A stretch of DNA of 64,000 bases from Muscardinus avellanarius (Eukaryota; Chordata; Mammalia; Rodentia; Gliridae), in contig OY726565.1 in assembly GCA_963383645.1 (NCBI GenBank), positions 31,864,534 through 31,928,533 of the forward strand, read 5' to 3'. A program made the translations under genes and the position numbers. Below the pieces are notes generated by a model. The model was given only the letters and a program-made list of their open reading frames with translations. It did no database searches and was not told where the DNA came from. This document shows, piece after piece, positions 34,891 through 47,654 of this stretch (within the stretch, counting starts at the first letter, position 1; each line of letters begins with the position of its first letter).

Positions 34891-37084
34891 ATTAAGGTGA
34901 ATACCTAAAAGAAGATCTTCCAGATCAAAAGTGAGTTTTGCATCAACAGGCCAGACAAGCTAGTGAATTTCAGCGGGTAGGGTGTAGATTTGTAAGGGAA
35001 TGGTTATGAATGTTTCTAGAATCTATGAGTATTTGAAATACTTTAGATAACCAACTTATCTTCCACAAAATAGTAAGTGTATTTATATATAACTCTTTCA
35101 CGCCTAATAACACAGAAAGCACTGAAACTCATATATTGGAGAGTATCTGCAATCAGGATAGCATTTATCTTTATGCATGGCCTCAAAGGAAATAGAAAGT
35201 ACACATATATCTCCACAAATTGATGGAATCAGAACTGGACCCATATTTATTTAGATGAAGGCAAATACTAAGGTTAATTTTAGAAAAAAAAAAAAAAAGG
35301 ATAAGGATAGGATAATGAAACCTAGGGTCTTGGCACTGAATTTTCTTTGCCTCTAGCCCTGTTAGATGTCCATTAGCCAGCCCTCAGCAAGTAAATGCCC
35401 TTTGTAACAGAAAGCTGGGATGGGGCCTGATTATAATCTAAGCAAAAAGTAATTTTGTTACAGTTTTCCTTGACCCTGGTCTCCAGGGTGATCTTATACA
35501 ATTTCTCAATCCGGCTTCTCTAAGGGCTGGAGAATGGAAGTTCTTTGGGTTCCTTTCAGTTCATTCTATTTTATCTGCACTTTACTCTGCACTCTGCATT
35601 CATCCACAAGGTATATATGTCAACCTTACAAAAACAGATGTTGAAAAATTGGGAGCGTTAATTAAAGATATTTTTCTGGCTCCTCATTTTCCATGTCATA
35701 CAAATGATGAAGATGTTTTGTGCATAAGAAAAAGGGCACCACTGTATAATGACTTCTCACTATTAAAACTTATTTTTGAAATGAAAGTAGTAATCATTAA
35801 TGCTTAATCGTATGTCCATTTCACTTTCATCTTCCTTTTTGCTGTGTAAAATAACTCTTTGTGGTCTGAAATATTAAGAAAAGGGGATACCTGGCATTAA
35901 TCATTTTTCAGTCAGTACTCTTATTATTCTTTTATTTGTTTCCATACATAAATCTTTTTATGTAACTCATATTGTAAAGTATTCTGACATAACTATCTCG
36001 CAGTCAGGGTGCACCTCAGTACCCTTTCATAGAACAATATAATATCAGAAAGTTTCAGTGCCAGAACAAATGCTAGTGATTATGAAAACTAGTTTCGCAA
36101 ATTGTGCTCCAGGGTTCTAGATTCTCACTGTCCGCATACGTCTCTTGAAACAACACAAAACAGGTGCATACTTACGTGAGCCAGAGCAACAGTGATATAC
36201 CATGCATTTCAAAGTCTTCGTCTAAGTACCTACTTGGCCAATGCACATTGATCGGAACTCCCTAACTGGGGAGATGGCCTGGAACATAACTCAAGTTGAC
36301 TGTGTTGACATTCCCCTTATTCTACCTCACCCTCCAGCTTTCTTCATGGAACTTCAGGGAGGTTCAGTGTGCGTCATCTAGAAGACACTTTGAGGAAACT
36401 TCTATATTTATATATCTCTGATTGTAGATGAGGAGACAAAGAAGTCCCAGAGAAAATAAAGAACTCCCATCGTGAGTGAGATTATGGACACATTCATGTA
36501 ATCATTTCTTTTTTTTTTTTTTTGGTACTGTATTTTCATTATTGAACTCTGTTCACCATAGTTTGGGCTTGGGAAAGAAGTCAGACTAGAAAGGGAGTAT
36601 TTTGTAGATCACACACCCTTAGCTAGCAAAGTCTACGAGGTTAGGGAGAAATCTTTGCTTAAAAAAAAATTCTTACAGAAGCTGAGATTAATACAGTTAA
36701 ATGTGAAAGAAGTGGTCTATAATTGAAAGCATTTTGAAATAGAATGTTGAGGGATTTGACACTTTTAGAATTATAATTTGAAATGAGTGTTATTTTTTGA
36801 TAATGGAGTTTGACCCATTTTCTTAGTTCAGAAAAGCATTTTATAATCACTGGCAAAAGCAATGAGCTTTAGGTGTCTAGTGTAAAATCTGATTTTTAGA
36901 TCTCAAAATTATCTCATAAATTTAAATGTGTGAAATGATATAATTGAAATTACATTGTGAAAAATCGACAAACCATTCATGTTTTCATATCATACTGATG
37001 TAGTATTGATTTTTAGAAGCTTTTTATTTTTTATGGAAGAGATACTCTGTCAGAAGAGTTAAATTATTTAAAATCTTATATTTT
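34891..37084. other. Mostly unique sequence
   Basis: No gene recognised. A 16-T run followed by GGTACTG (about 36508-36530) could be just the tail of an inverted SINE. Confidence 0.35.
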
Positions 37085-37085
37085 A

Positions 37086-37285
37086 GCCAGGTGTGGTAGT
37101 GCATGCCTGCAATCCTATTACATGGGTGACTGAAACAGGAGGACCACATGTTCGCGGGCAACTTCTGCAACTTATTGAGACCCTCAGCAAACTAGAGAGG
37201 CCTTGTTTCAAAATAAAAGATAAAAAAGGGGGCTGGGAGTAGAGCTTGAATGTAGAATGCCCGGAGTTCAGCCCTCAGTAGCATA
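37086..37285 (+). repeat. B1-dID-type SINE, diverged
   Basis: 'AGCCAGGTGTGGTAGTGCATGCCTGCAATCC' to 'GTAGAATGCCCGGAGTTCAGCCCTCAGTAGC'; box B is worn. Weak flanks TTATATTTT / GTATATTTC. Confidence 0.82.
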
Positions 37286-37769
37286 AAGTATATTTCGAGG
37301 TGGATGCATTATGTCATCTTATCAACACCATGTAACCAGTTTTATCAAAGTTCTTACTTATTTGGGTATAGTATGATAAGGATATAAAGGAGAGAAGCAC
37401 ACGGACCAACTTGGGAAACCTACTTAACAACTGTCTTTTCCCCTCAGTTAATCAGGTAAGAACAAGATCCAGCAATCTGGGGAGTTCTTAGTAACTGATC
37501 ATAATGGCTTTTAGGCATAAATAACATGTCAGTGAGGGAATTTTAACTTTGACTTAACTGATAATTATGAAAGAACTGTAAGCAGTTTCTGTTTTCTCTT
37601 ACTTCTGTAGTTCCTCCTCCTCTCTTCATTTGACTTTCTTTTTTTTTTTTTTTTACCATCCTCAGCACCCTTTAAATGTAGTTTGCTAATTATACTTTGG
37701 TCTGTGCTAAGCATTGGCAGTAACTGAACTTATCATTTCTCCCTTGTCTCCACTTAGGCGTAGAGTTCA

Positions 37770-37995
37770 ATCATCGGTCATGATGATATTGTACATTTGT
37801 ATAGAATGTTGTGATTTATATAGAACTTTCACAAGCATTTTAGTATAATTCTTACAAAAACTGCATCATGTAGGCAGAACAGATATTACTGATTGTCCTT
37901 AGAGATGACAAAAATGAAGGTTAGGAAGATTTGTCCAGGTTCACAACTAAGGAGTAATAGACTGAAATCAGAGCCGGACTAGAATCAGAGCCAGG
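37770..37995 (+). repeat. MIR
   Basis: Nearly full-length MIR order: 'TTTATATAGAACTTTCACAAGCATTTTAGTATAATTCTTAC', 'GATGACAAAAATGAAGGTTAGGAAGATTTGTCCAGGTTCACA', 'GGAGTAATAGACTGAAATCAGAGCC'. Confidence 0.75.
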
Positions 37996-38026
37996 TATAC
38001 ATTTAAAAAATATAAATATGTATATG

Positions 38027-38049
38027 TATATATATATATATATATATAT
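38027..38049. repeat. (TA)n at SINE tail
   Basis: TA run against the tail side of the minus-strand SINE that follows. Confidence 0.9.
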
Positions 38050-38240
38050 TTTGCAGTACTGGGGATTGAATCAGGGATCAGGGGCATTCTATCTCTGAGC
38101 TACACCCCCAGCCTTATTTTTTACTCTTTATTTTGAAACAGGCCCTCCCTAAGTAGCTGTGGCCGGCCGTGAACCAGCAATCCTCCTGTCTCATCCTCCC
38201 AAGTACTGGGATTACAAGCATGCACCACCACTCCTGGCTG
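38050..38240 (-). repeat. B1-dID-type SINE, older form
   Basis: Inverted copy with 'ACTGGGGATTGAATC', 'CTCTGAGCTACACCCCCAGCC' and 'GGGATTACAAGCATGCACCACCACTCCTGGCT'; a small internal duplication near the box B complement ('CAGGGATCAGGGG'). Confidence 0.88.
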
Positions 38241-39539
38241 AAAAAGTATTTTAATCAAGTATAGGACTTATTTTTCTCTATTAAAAATAAGTTGATATTC
38301 ATTATGAACTTATACAAAAACAGAAATAAGAAAGTGAAAAAAAACATCAACATCCCCAAATCATTATTTGTGTTTTTCTGTATAGATTTTAAAATATGTT
38401 GGAATTTTAGGAATATTATTTAAAAATAATTTTAGTCGGCAGCATATATGCTATTTTCCAGTTCAGTATTTTAAATAAGCATTATAAAATGTTCTTATAA
38501 AATACTTTTACTCATCCCTTTCAAAATACAAAGGTCTTCAGGGGTGGTTGCAGGCACGGCACTGTCATCTCTTATGCCCACAAGGCTTTCTTCTGGACTC
38601 CCTCTTGAAGGACCTTCCTGAGGCTCTTAGTGAGAAAGTGTCACTTTCTTCAGAAGTATGGTGGTTTGTTTAGGCTATTTCTTTTTCTATCATAGCTTTC
38701 TTTGTAGGTAGATAACGCACCGTGAATATTGCTCTGTATTAATGAAAACCTTTCTGTGTTGGAGTGCATGGTTTTTAAGAATCTTGACAAGTTCTGAAAA
38801 GGCTTCTGGCTAAGCCCTACACTGAGAATTTTCTTGAGAGTTTTTTTTTTCTCATTCAGTTTTCTTTTCTTTTGCTTTGTTTTCAGCTCTGCACTTATTA
38901 GGCAACGGGATTTTTTTTTTTTAACTCTAGTGTAATCTTATGGGACCATCACCATATTGCAGTCTCCCTGTCATTAATGAGGTGTCAGATGTAATGCATG
39001 ACTATATATAGATGAGATCTTAACATACATAGCATATATGCTGGAATTCACTTTAGAATAATATTTTTAAATTGCTCATTCTAGATATTTCTTTCTCCCC
39101 TCCACATTGCAAAATAGAACGTTCACCAACATTTATTTACTTAAGACAAAAATGTTCTAAAATAAAGGATTATTAAAGTAAATCATGGCACTTTCAACAT
39201 GTCAAACAGGTCTTACAGATTTTAAAGATGCCCATTATAAACTTCTCATCTTATTAAAAATGCATTAATATCTATAATAAATAAAAAATGGGTCCCAATG
39301 TGCACAGGGTCTCTACTTATTATCTAAGATAGTCATAGAAATAAATTGGGAAGAAAATGCACCAAAATGTTGGTGACAGTTTTCTCCAGGTGACGCATAA
39401 AAGTTCAGTCCCTGTTGTGTTTATTATTTTAAGTAATCTCAATGATTTATAATAAAGTTTAAATGAGACAGTGCTCTCAGCTGCATATTTTCTCTTGATT
39501 TTTTCAACTAAATTACTCAGAAAAGTTCATTTAATTAAT
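38241..39539. other. Unique sequence
   Basis: No repeat or gene signature recognised. Confidence 0.35.
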
Positions 39540-39549
39540 TAATTCACTT

Positions 39550-39690
39550 ATTTATTTGGGCCTGGAAATTGAGCACACCAACTGGAATAAAACCTTGCCA
39601 AATTACTGAAGCTGGCCTCAAACCTGCAATATTCCTATCTCAGCCTCCCAGGTATTGAGATTATAGGTATTAGTCACCACACCCAGCTAA
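39550..39690 (-). repeat. B1-dID-type SINE, very old
   Basis: Only the 7SL half is clear ('GAAGCTGGCCTCAAACCTGCAATATTCCTATCTCAGCCTCCC', 'CACCACACCCAGCT'); the ID half is nearly lost. Confidence 0.75.
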
Positions 39691-41060
39691 TTCAAGTTTA
39701 TTTTTATGTCAGTGATCCTTTATTAGTTTATAGTAATAATTCCAATGTAAATCAACTTATTTTTTATATAAAATCTTCAGTTAGCGAACTGGTTATCAAT
39801 AGATTAAGAAGCCTACATTTTTAAAAATTGACCCTTTAATTCTCTTTTGGATTAAATGGACTCTGGTAGAATAAAAAGAAAAAAATCGTTTAATTTTTTT
39901 ATATTCTATATTGATGTCATCATTATATATATAGTAGTGATTAATAAACAATTTAGCTCTGTTCCTATTAGTGAGTCATTCAAACAATTAGGATACAACT
40001 ATGAGACATTGATTTAAGAAGAAATGCATACAGAAAATCACTGAAACCTAAAAACGTTCTTTAAAACCTTTGTGATTGTCAGTAAATTGCAATACACTTT
40101 AGGAAAGCTTTTAGCAGCTCAAGAAATAAGAAGTAACTCAAGAAATCCTTTGCTCAAGCCAGGTCATATCTTTAAACAGTACAAAAATGGACATTTGTTC
40201 CAGTTTATTTTAATTTCTTTATAATGCATATAGTCTATTGAAAGCATTTTATATCTCCTTTTGATGAGACATGAATCTACTGTAACAATTTGTCGCCAAG
40301 GCAACCAAATGCTTAATGTACTATACTTTAGTGAAATAAAAGGCATGGTCTTTTAAGTATAGTTTTTTTTTAAATAGAGATGGTTTGAGATTTTATTTTA
40401 AATGCATATGAAACTGTTATAAATCCATTTCCACAAAAATATGCCATTATAAACATTTTAAATGATCATTCTTAGAAATATGATTCTTTCAGACCCAAGG
40501 AACCATTCTTCTCTCCTTCTGCCTACTAATCTCGATATATTAACAATCATAATCAGATTTAGCTTTGGTCTCCACCCATCTGTGCAAATTGAGCTAACTT
40601 AATCCTATTTGAATTACAAGTGAGTACAAATAAAATACTTAAATTGAATAGGAAAATGAAGCTATCCACAGAATCCAGACAGTCAGCTAGGCAGATCCAT
40701 GCTAAGCTGCATCCCTTACTCTCACCCCATCACCCCTTAATAGGTGGTTTTAATTTTCTTATGGACTATCGGAATGAACATTGATTCTTTTCTGCCTCAT
40801 GTTTGTGGAATGTACCACATATGTACAACTTCCTAACACCCAGCTCTTTGAGGGTTCCACAATCTGCTTTTTAATTTGTAGTATATTTTAATCTGTGAGA
40901 AGCAGTTGCTGCTTCTTTTGTCCATGGAAAATGTTTATGATGGAGAGTAGCTTCTCTGAGACTTATCAAAGCCTTCAGTATAAGTCTATGTCCATCTCAG
41001 GTAAAGCTGATTTGCTCTGTTTACATTGCTAACAAAAGAGTTTGTTTGAGGGTTGGCTTA
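39691..41060. other. Unique AT-rich sequence
   Basis: No recognised features. Confidence 0.35.
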
Positions 41061-41090
41061 GATGATGATGATGATAATGATGATGATGAT
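41061..41090. repeat. (GAT)n microsatellite at SINE tail
   Basis: Ten units with one AAT change, against the tail side of a minus-strand SINE, just as at 4097-4127. Confidence 0.9.
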
Positions 41091-41091
41091 G

Positions 41092-41287
41092 TGTGTATGG
41101 TACTTGGAATTGAACTCAGAAACATTCTACCCCAGAGATACACCTCAAACTCTATTTTGTTTTCAAAACAGGATCTTGCTAAATTTCAGATAGCCTCACT
41201 AAGTCCTGGGGCTAGCAGTGAATCTGTGATTCTTCTGTCTCAGACTCCCAAATACTGGGACTTCAAGCATGCATCACTACATGCAGC
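41092..41287 (-). repeat. B1-dID-type SINE, old
   Basis: Inverted copy: 'GGAATTGAACTCAG' box B complement, worn ID half, 7SL half ending 'CATGCATCACTACATGCAGCT'. The 117-codon frame across it is repeat-derived. Confidence 0.82.
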
Positions 41288-41304
41288 TTGGTTTTCTCAA
41301 ATTA

Positions 41305-41835
41305 TAAGGAACCAAAGTCAACATGCAATAGTGATATATATATATACCTGCATTTATAGCAGCACAATTTACAATAACCAAGTTATGGAACCAGCCTAGA
41401 TGTCTATCAATAGATGAAATAATAAAGAAAATGTGATAGATATGTATAAATATGTATACATATATTCAATGGGGTTTTACTGAGTCATGAAAAAGAATAA
41501 AACAATGTCATTTGCAAGAAAATAGATGAAACTAGAAAACATCATGGTCAGTGGAAAAAGCTCAGAATGTCAGAATGTCAGACTCAAAATGTCAAGGGTT
41601 GTTCATTTTTCCTCACGTGTGGAAGCAAAAGAGAAAACAGAGATAAAAATGGATCTCGTGAAAATAGATGAGAGACTGAGTAGAAAATAGGAGTCAGGAG
41701 GAAGGAGGAAGGGAATAAAGGGAAGAATTTGTGGAATTAAATTGACTGCATTATGGTACACACATGTACAAATCTATCACAATGATTCTATTATGTATAA
41801 TTATAATGCACCAATAAAGTTATTTAAAAAGAATA
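41305..41835 (+). mobile_element. L1 3' end
   Basis: ORF2 tail 'ATTTATAGCAGCACAATTTACAATAACCAAGTTATGGAACCAGCC' through 'GTCATTTGCAAGAAAATAGATGAAACTAGAAAACATCATG' to the 3' terminus 'ATGTATAATTATAATGCACCAATAAAG'. A different, older 3' UTR type than that of the 49813 element. Confidence 0.87.
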
Positions 41836-42500
41836 AGTCTAGGAAAGTGAAGCAGAAACAGATCAAGGAAGACTTTTGATCAACTCCTTTCTGTGAATCT
41901 GGATTAGAAAATCAAGCAAGGGGCCTTCTTGTGAACTTCTCAAAAGGAAGTTATCAGCTATCAACCATGGATCATGACTGCGTAGACTTCGATGAGATTC
42001 TCAAGTTTGATTATTTCTTATTTTACTTATTTGCTAACTTATTACTAAATTAAAAAAAAATTAATAGCTTAAAAGCAAAAGGTCTCTGAGTTGATCTTTA
42101 AGAATCTTTGAGAGTTGAGGAAGATGGGGGGGTAGCTAATAGAGGGACCCCATTAAACTCTTAAGTAAACTGAAGGACATGGATGTAAATCTCAAAGAAC
42201 AAGTGAGTGTGTCAGTATTTAAGAGTGAAGGAGAACTTCATGGGTTCCTGAAGTCTGTACTGCCAGGAAAAGGATGGATATTGTGAATGAACTGGAGTTT
42301 TAGTCAGGCTAGCACTAGCAGTGAACAGGCCCATGCTGGCCCCAATCAGCCTCACTGGCTCTTTGGCTTTTCTCACATGCTTCCTGCCCTTGATAAGCTA
42401 CCCAAGGTTTTCATAGCAACTCCTTTACTTCAGGAGATGTTGAGGTCTCAGTTCTTTGTTTATAAAAAGGTAAGATGTGTTGCATTTAAAAGCAGGACAA

Positions 42501-42694
42501 GCCGGGTATGGTGGGGTATGCTTATAATCCCAGCACTTGGGAGGCTGAGACCAGAGGATTGCAGGTTCGAAGCCAGCCTCTGCTACTTAGTGAGGCTCTC
42601 AGCAACTTAGTGAGACCTTGTTTCCAAATAAAACATAAAATAGGCCTGGGAGTGTAGCCCAGAGGCAGAAAGCCCCTGGGTTCCAGCCCCAGTA

Positions 42695-42736
<42 letters not shown>
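42501..42736 (+). repeat. Intermediate-type SINE with (CA)n tail and duplication
   Basis: Complete copy with 'TAGGCCTGGGAGTGTAGCCCAGAGGCAGAAAGCCCCTGGGTTCCAGCCCC'. The (CA)n at 42696-42735 forms its tail. AGCAGGACAA is at 42491-42500 and 42737-42746. Confidence 0.93.
42696..42735. repeat. (CA)n SINE tail microsatellite
   Basis: About 20 CA units inside the SINE's target duplication, so it grew from, or arrived with, the tail. Confidence 0.93.
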
Positions 42737-42738
<2 letters not shown>

Positions 42739-42917
42739 CAGGACAATCTCTTTGAACTTAATACTTTAATCTGTAAAGAGTAGGTTATCTGCCTAGCATT
42801 ATCTACCAGGCAATTAGATGATGTATAACAGGCAGTTGGCACAGTGGCTAGTCCTACCTTTTCTGTTTTTTATCTTTCTACTTATATTCCTTGTCTTCTT
42901 AATTGGTTTGTATTTTC

Positions 42918-43103
42918 GTGTGTGTGTGTGTGTGCTGGGGCTTGAACTACCTCTGAGCTACAGAGGTATTTTTGCCTCTATTTTAATTTTTATTTTGAAA
43001 TAGTGTCTTACTAAGTTACTGTTTGTTTGCCTGGAACTTGCAATTTTAGTGTTTCAGTCTTTAAAGTCCTGGGATTACAGGTGTGTACTACCAGGCCCCA
43101 CCT
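42918..43103 (-). repeat. B1-dID-type SINE, old, with (TG)n at tail side
   Basis: TG run 42918-42935, then 'GCTGGGGCTTGAAC', 'CTCTGAGCTACAGAGG' and 7SL half ending 'GGGATTACAGGTGTGTACTACCAGGCCCC'. The (TG)n is its (CA)n tail on the minus strand. Confidence 0.8.
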
Positions 43104-43214
43104 GGTTTGTAATATTTTTAAATATTGAAATTATGTTTTATAGCTTGGTGCCTAGTACTAATGAATTGTGAGATTCATTAAAAAATTAGGACTGCTGTAT
43201 GCCTCTGGCTGGAG

Positions 43215-43440
43215 AAAAATTACAGATAAATTTTATAGGGTACTTGCTACATGCTAGGTTCTGTCTACATAATTTATTTAGTAACTCAGATTATTACTCA
43301 CTCTAAGGAAAATTGATTATCACCATTTCACTGACAAGAAAACTGAGACGTGGAGATGGAGAAATTGATTAAGTTGTTGGTAGGATTTGAATCGAGGGAA
43401 TCTGGCTCCAGACCACTCCTTCAGTCACTGGGCTGGACCG
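43215..43440 (+). repeat. MIR
   Basis: 'TGCTACATGCTAGGTTCTGTCTACATAATTTA', 'CATTTCACTGACAAGAAAACTGAGACGTGGAGA', 'GGATTTGAATCGAGGGAATCTGGCTCCAGA' follow the MIR consensus in order. Confidence 0.8.
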
Positions 43441-43926
43441 AGAACATTTGGGATCCCTCACTAGATCAATAAATGCCCTAATTTAGGAAAAGAAAAGGCA
43501 ACATTGATGCCTGTACTGCATGGGCAAGTGGCCACTACTGCTTCTGACACTGGAGAAATTTTGTCTGTGCTTCGTTTCCCAAGAGCAGAGCCTGTTCTTT
43601 TCTTTCCAGGAAAGTGTGAGAAGTAATTTCAGAGTGCAGAGAGCACGTTCAGGAGCAAGACACTTGGGCTGGTTCCTGCTGCCCAGCAGCTAGCCTTTGC
43701 TTGAGATACACTTCCATCTTCACTGGGCAATTCTACATAGAAACTCTCGCTATACATAATTGGACAAGAGGAATGATGATTACAGCAATAAAATAATTGT
43801 ACTAAAACATGGATCCATCCATAGGTTGATGCCATTAGCAGTCTAGCCAGTGGGTTTTGGAATGTAGTGAGCTTGTGGTCATGATTTTGACACTCATATT
43901 ATTGATTTCTAGGATTTACTTGAAAT

Positions 43927-43950
43927 TATTTTATTTATTTATTTATTTTT
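43927..43950. repeat. (TTTA)n short tract
   Basis: About five TTTA units next to the MIR that follows; no SINE here. Confidence 0.8.
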
Positions 43951-43984
43951 GTCTCCAAAAGACCTTAACGATGCCCTGGGCAAA

Positions 43985-44150
43985 GAAAGATGGTGTGATG
44001 GAAAGACCATGGACTATAGGAACAGATAACTTGTGTTCAGGAATAGCTGCATTGTGCATTAGCATTTGGTCAGGTTGTTTAAGTTCTCTTAGCATTAGGG
44101 GATAATAATCATGATTTGGGTGAGGTTATTATAAATATTTGTGCTTGAAA
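43985..44150 (-). repeat. MIR, antisense
   Basis: 'GGTGTGATGGAAAGACCATGGACTATAGG' to 'GGTTGTTTAAGTTCTCTTAGCATTAGGGGATAATAATCATGATTTGGGTGAGG', the inverted MIR order. Confidence 0.75.
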
Positions 44151-44602
44151 TCCAAGGTTTATATGAACAATGACTCTTATTCTGCTGTCCCAAAGTGAGC
44201 TCTGCTTGCTCTACCAGGCCTGTGGTTCACCAGACCTACTAGACCATTACGCAATCATACATTTCCTTTTGGCTTCACAAACTTGACACAGGTTTCTTTT
44301 AGGACTTTTAGAAAATTCATATAGCAACAATAGTTCCTTGTCTTCAGTACTAAAACATGCCACCTTCACTCCAAGTGCTCTACGAAATCGTTGCACATAC
44401 TATTCTGTGAATCATTATTTTTATATGTCATGGAATAGAATATATGATTGTGTTGAATTAGTGGCTTTATAAGAAGTTACTGATTTCTGATATGAGTTAG
44501 AAACATGCCCTTTATTATCCTGCATGCTGATATAAATATTGGCTTGCTATAGTATCTAACCAATGAAGTTTTAACAGTTGACAGATGAGCATAGATGAGC
44601 AC
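44151..44602. other. Unique sequence
   Basis: No recognised features. Confidence 0.35.
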
Positions 44603-44620
44603 TTATTTATTTATTTATAT

Positions 44621-44655
<35 letters not shown>

Positions 44656-44656
44656 T
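44603..44656. repeat. (TTTA)n microsatellite
   Basis: About 13 units with one TTTATA change. Confidence 0.93.
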
Positions 44657-44884
44657 GTATAGCCATGTATTAAATAACTTGGTCATAAAAAACTCACAGG
44701 GTCCGAGTACATTGATTGTTTTGCCTAATTAGTCTTACTTGGCCCAATTACTAAAATCAGCTTTCTTCTAAATGTGTTCTCTGGTGATTCTTTTGAGATT
44801 CTCCATGAGATGGCATTTTAGAAATTTTATATTTCAGCAATTCTGAAGAAATGTAGTTAAATGATATAAAGAATTTTTTACAGT

Positions 44885-45030
44885 TTAAATTTAATTTACA
44901 AATAGCAAAAGTTCACTTTTTGTTGTATAGTTGTATGAGTTTTGACACATGTTTAAATTTCTTTAACCACCAGCACACCAAAAAAGAACAAAACAGCTAC
45001 CCTTAAACTTCATGAAGAATCAGCTAACAA
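44885..45030 (-). mobile_element. Old L1 3' UTR scrap, antisense (probable)
   Basis: 'GTTGTATAGTTGTATGAGTTTTGACACATG' and 'AACCACCAGCACACC' fit the antisense of old L1 3' UTRs; short and worn. Confidence 0.35.
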
Positions 45031-45077
45031 AGACCTTGATTAGAAAGTGGATAGGAAAGAATGTCTTCACAAAGGTT

Positions 45078-45268
45078 AACGTGTGGTGGCACACGCTGGT
45101 AATCCCAGTACTTGGGAGGCTGTGGTGGAAGAATGGTAGGTTCAAGACCAGTCTCAGCAATTTACTGAGACTGTCATCAACCTAGAAAGGCCCTGTTTCC
45201 TAAAAATAAAAGAGTTGGGGGTTTAGTTTGGAGGTAGAATGCCTCTGGGTTCAGTCCCCAAGCCCCTT
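45078..45268 (+). repeat. B1-dID-type SINE, old
   Basis: 'GTGTGGTGGCACACGCTGGTAATCCCAGTACTTGGGAGGCTG' to 'TTTAGTTTGGAGGTAGAATGCCTCTGGGTTCAGTCCCC'. Confidence 0.85.
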
Positions 45269-45616
45269 CGTTGATTCATGGAAGCTTCTCTACCTTTTGC
45301 TTGCACTGGAGGTTCTGTGCTTGTCATGCTCAGGATCAATCAACAAATTTTCTTTCAAGAATCATTACCATGACCAGTCAGCTTTTAAGGAATCAACATC
45401 ACAGAAACATGGAAAACCAGAGAGAAGTAAAAAATTACTAAAGTGTAAGTGGGGAAGTAACATTATATAAGAACATGTCATTTGAGAAAAGGTAAACTAA
45501 AAAAATTAAAACGAACAAGCCACTAAAAGCCAAGCCCAAGAGAATTTTGAACAAAATGATAGTAATAAAGGTAATAGTATATTTCAACAAATCAGCTATA
45601 TTAAAAAAATATCATG

Positions 45617-45829
45617 AGCTGGGCATGGTGGCACACACTTGTAATCCCAGTACTTGGGAGGCTGATACAGGATTGCAGCTTTGTAGCCATTCTCAGCTGT
45701 TTAGTAATGCCCTCTGCAACATAGTGAGATGCTATTTGAAAATAAAAAATAAAACATATGTCTAAGGGTGTAGCTCAAAGGTAGAATGCCTCTGGGTTCC
45801 ATCCCCAGAACTACAAAAAAAAAAAAAAA
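45617..45829 (+). repeat. B1-dID-type SINE, older form
   Basis: Complete copy with box A 'TAGCTCAAAGGTAGA', box B 'GGGTTCCATCCC' and a 15-A tail. Slight loss in the left half after 'GCTGATACAGG'. Confidence 0.88.
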
Positions 45830-46149
45830 TCCTACATGTTTTCTATGAGAAAAAGTACTGACAGGTCCTTCAAGAGAAACTTTATTTTGCTAAGGAAGCA
45901 AATTGTAGCACATGCCAAATATCTTAAAGTAAGTCTCTAGTGAATGTTAGCAAAAAGAAAAAAAAAAAGTCTACAATATTTCAAAATAAAAGCTTTTAAA
46001 AATATTTTTACCCTAAATTTTTTTTCCATAACAAGGAGAACCACAGATGGACTCTTTTAGACTTTTTTTCCCTTGTTGGATGAACTGAAGAGTAATTTGT
46101 TCTCTCAGGAACAGCAAGAGATAATATATAAATCTAACTAGACATTTAT

Positions 46150-47035
46150 GTCATGGGAAAATCCTATAGACAACGGGAGTGAGTCTGGTTTTCTGTGCAA
46201 AGTACCTGCTCACTACTATTAAGGAAATAGATGTTTCTAGGTAAATGTGTAAAAATGAGAAAATATCATATGCAGCAATGCACAAAGCTTTTTATAAAAT
46301 TTTTTACCAAGACTTTTCCAAATTTATATTAATCAGAAATTTAAAAATAACAAAGATCCACTAAGACACAGGAAACTTGCTGAGTGAAAGAAGCCAATTG
46401 GAAAAGGCTACATACATTATGATTCCAAGTATAATGACATTCTAGAGAAGGCAAAACTGTGAAAACAGTAAAAAGATCAGTGGTTGCCAGGAGGTTGGGG
46501 CGTACTGAGGGAGAGAAGAGTGAATAGGAGTACAGAGGATGGATTTGTTTTGATTTGGTATTGGGGGTTGAATTTGGTGTCATTCTACTTCTGCGCTACA
46601 CCACCTGGCCTTATTTTTAAAATCTTTAAACAGTGTCACACTATGTTGCTGAGGTTGTTCTCAAACCAAGATCTTCCTGTCTCAGCCTTCCAAATACTGG
46701 GATTACAGGTATGTACCACCATGCCTGGCTAGGTGTACAGAAGATTTTAAGACAAAAAACTCTTGTGCATAATTCTCTAGTGATGGGTATGTGTCACGAT
46801 ACATTTGTCAAACTCCATAGAACATAAAGCACAAATAGTGAACCCTAATGTAGACTACCACAATGATAGGCACTGGCTCACTGATTTTAATAAATGAATC
46901 ACACTAATCCACTAGGTTGGTGATAAGTGGAGATGGGGTGAGGAGGAAAATGAGAACAGAGCCTCTGTACTTTCTGCTTATTCTTTTGTAAACCAAAGAC
47001 TACTTGCAAAAATAAAATCTATTCATTAAAAACTT
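46150..47035 (+). mobile_element. Ancient L1 3' end, split by a SINE
   Basis: Landmarks of old L1ME-type 3' ends: 'GAGTGAAAGAAGCCAATTGGAAAAGGCTACATACATTATGATTCCAAGTATAATGACATTCTAGAGAAGGCAAAACTG', 'ATCAGTGGTTGCCAGGAGGTTGGGG', then after the SINE the 'GTGATGGGTATGTGTCACGATACATTTGTCAAACTCCATAG' zone and an A-rich end. No open frame. Confidence 0.72.
46550..46732 (-). repeat. B1-dID-type SINE, old, inside L1
   Basis: Inverted copy: 'GGTATTGGGGGTTGAATTTGG' to 'GGGATTACAGGTATGTACCACCATGCCTGGCT'. The host L1 continues on each side. Confidence 0.83.
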
Positions 47036-47650
47036 TATAGCAACATTTACTCTAGAAAAAAGCTAAGAAGAAGCACAGTTATTCAAATGCATGGCTTTGT
47101 GCCAGCTGTGTTCTTATTAGCAATAATCCTTGATCTTAATAGGATATGCCCAAACCTTTTCAAAACAATGCTAACGGTGTTTTAATAAAGAGTAACTTGG
47201 GAGGAGATGGACAAAAAGAGGCTCGAGAACAGAGAGATGCACTAATGAAAAAGCAAACATGTGGAAGTAAATAAAATTTTGTATTAGAGAATTTGTAAGA
47301 CACGCTTCTGCTTTGCATTTTAACCAGCAATATATATCTATCCTGTTGAATTAGAAGGACAAATTTTAGATGGGAACATGAGGAAAAGGCACACTTAAGC
47401 TATTGTAATAGGATTAGAGAAGAGCAATTTCCTTTATAAAAATGACCTTTTTCAGTGTTACGTTTTATCCATTTATTATATTTTCTGACTATCAAAGTTA
47501 TTTATGCTAATAGTTTAAAATTTGAAAAATATGGAAACTATTTTCCCAAACTAGAATCAGGCTTAACATTTAGGTATATTTTCTTTCCATCTTCTTTTTC
47601 ACATTTATTCTTTTCTCATTGTTTAAAATTAAAAAAAAAAAAATCCTTGT
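47036..47650. other. Unique AT-rich sequence
   Basis: No recognised features. Confidence 0.35.
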
Positions 47651-47654
47651 ATTA

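Noticed and set aside
42522..42842. 106-codon minus-strand frame
   Set aside because: A SINE plus its (CA)n tail read as Cys-Val repeats; similar frames recur at other SINEs.
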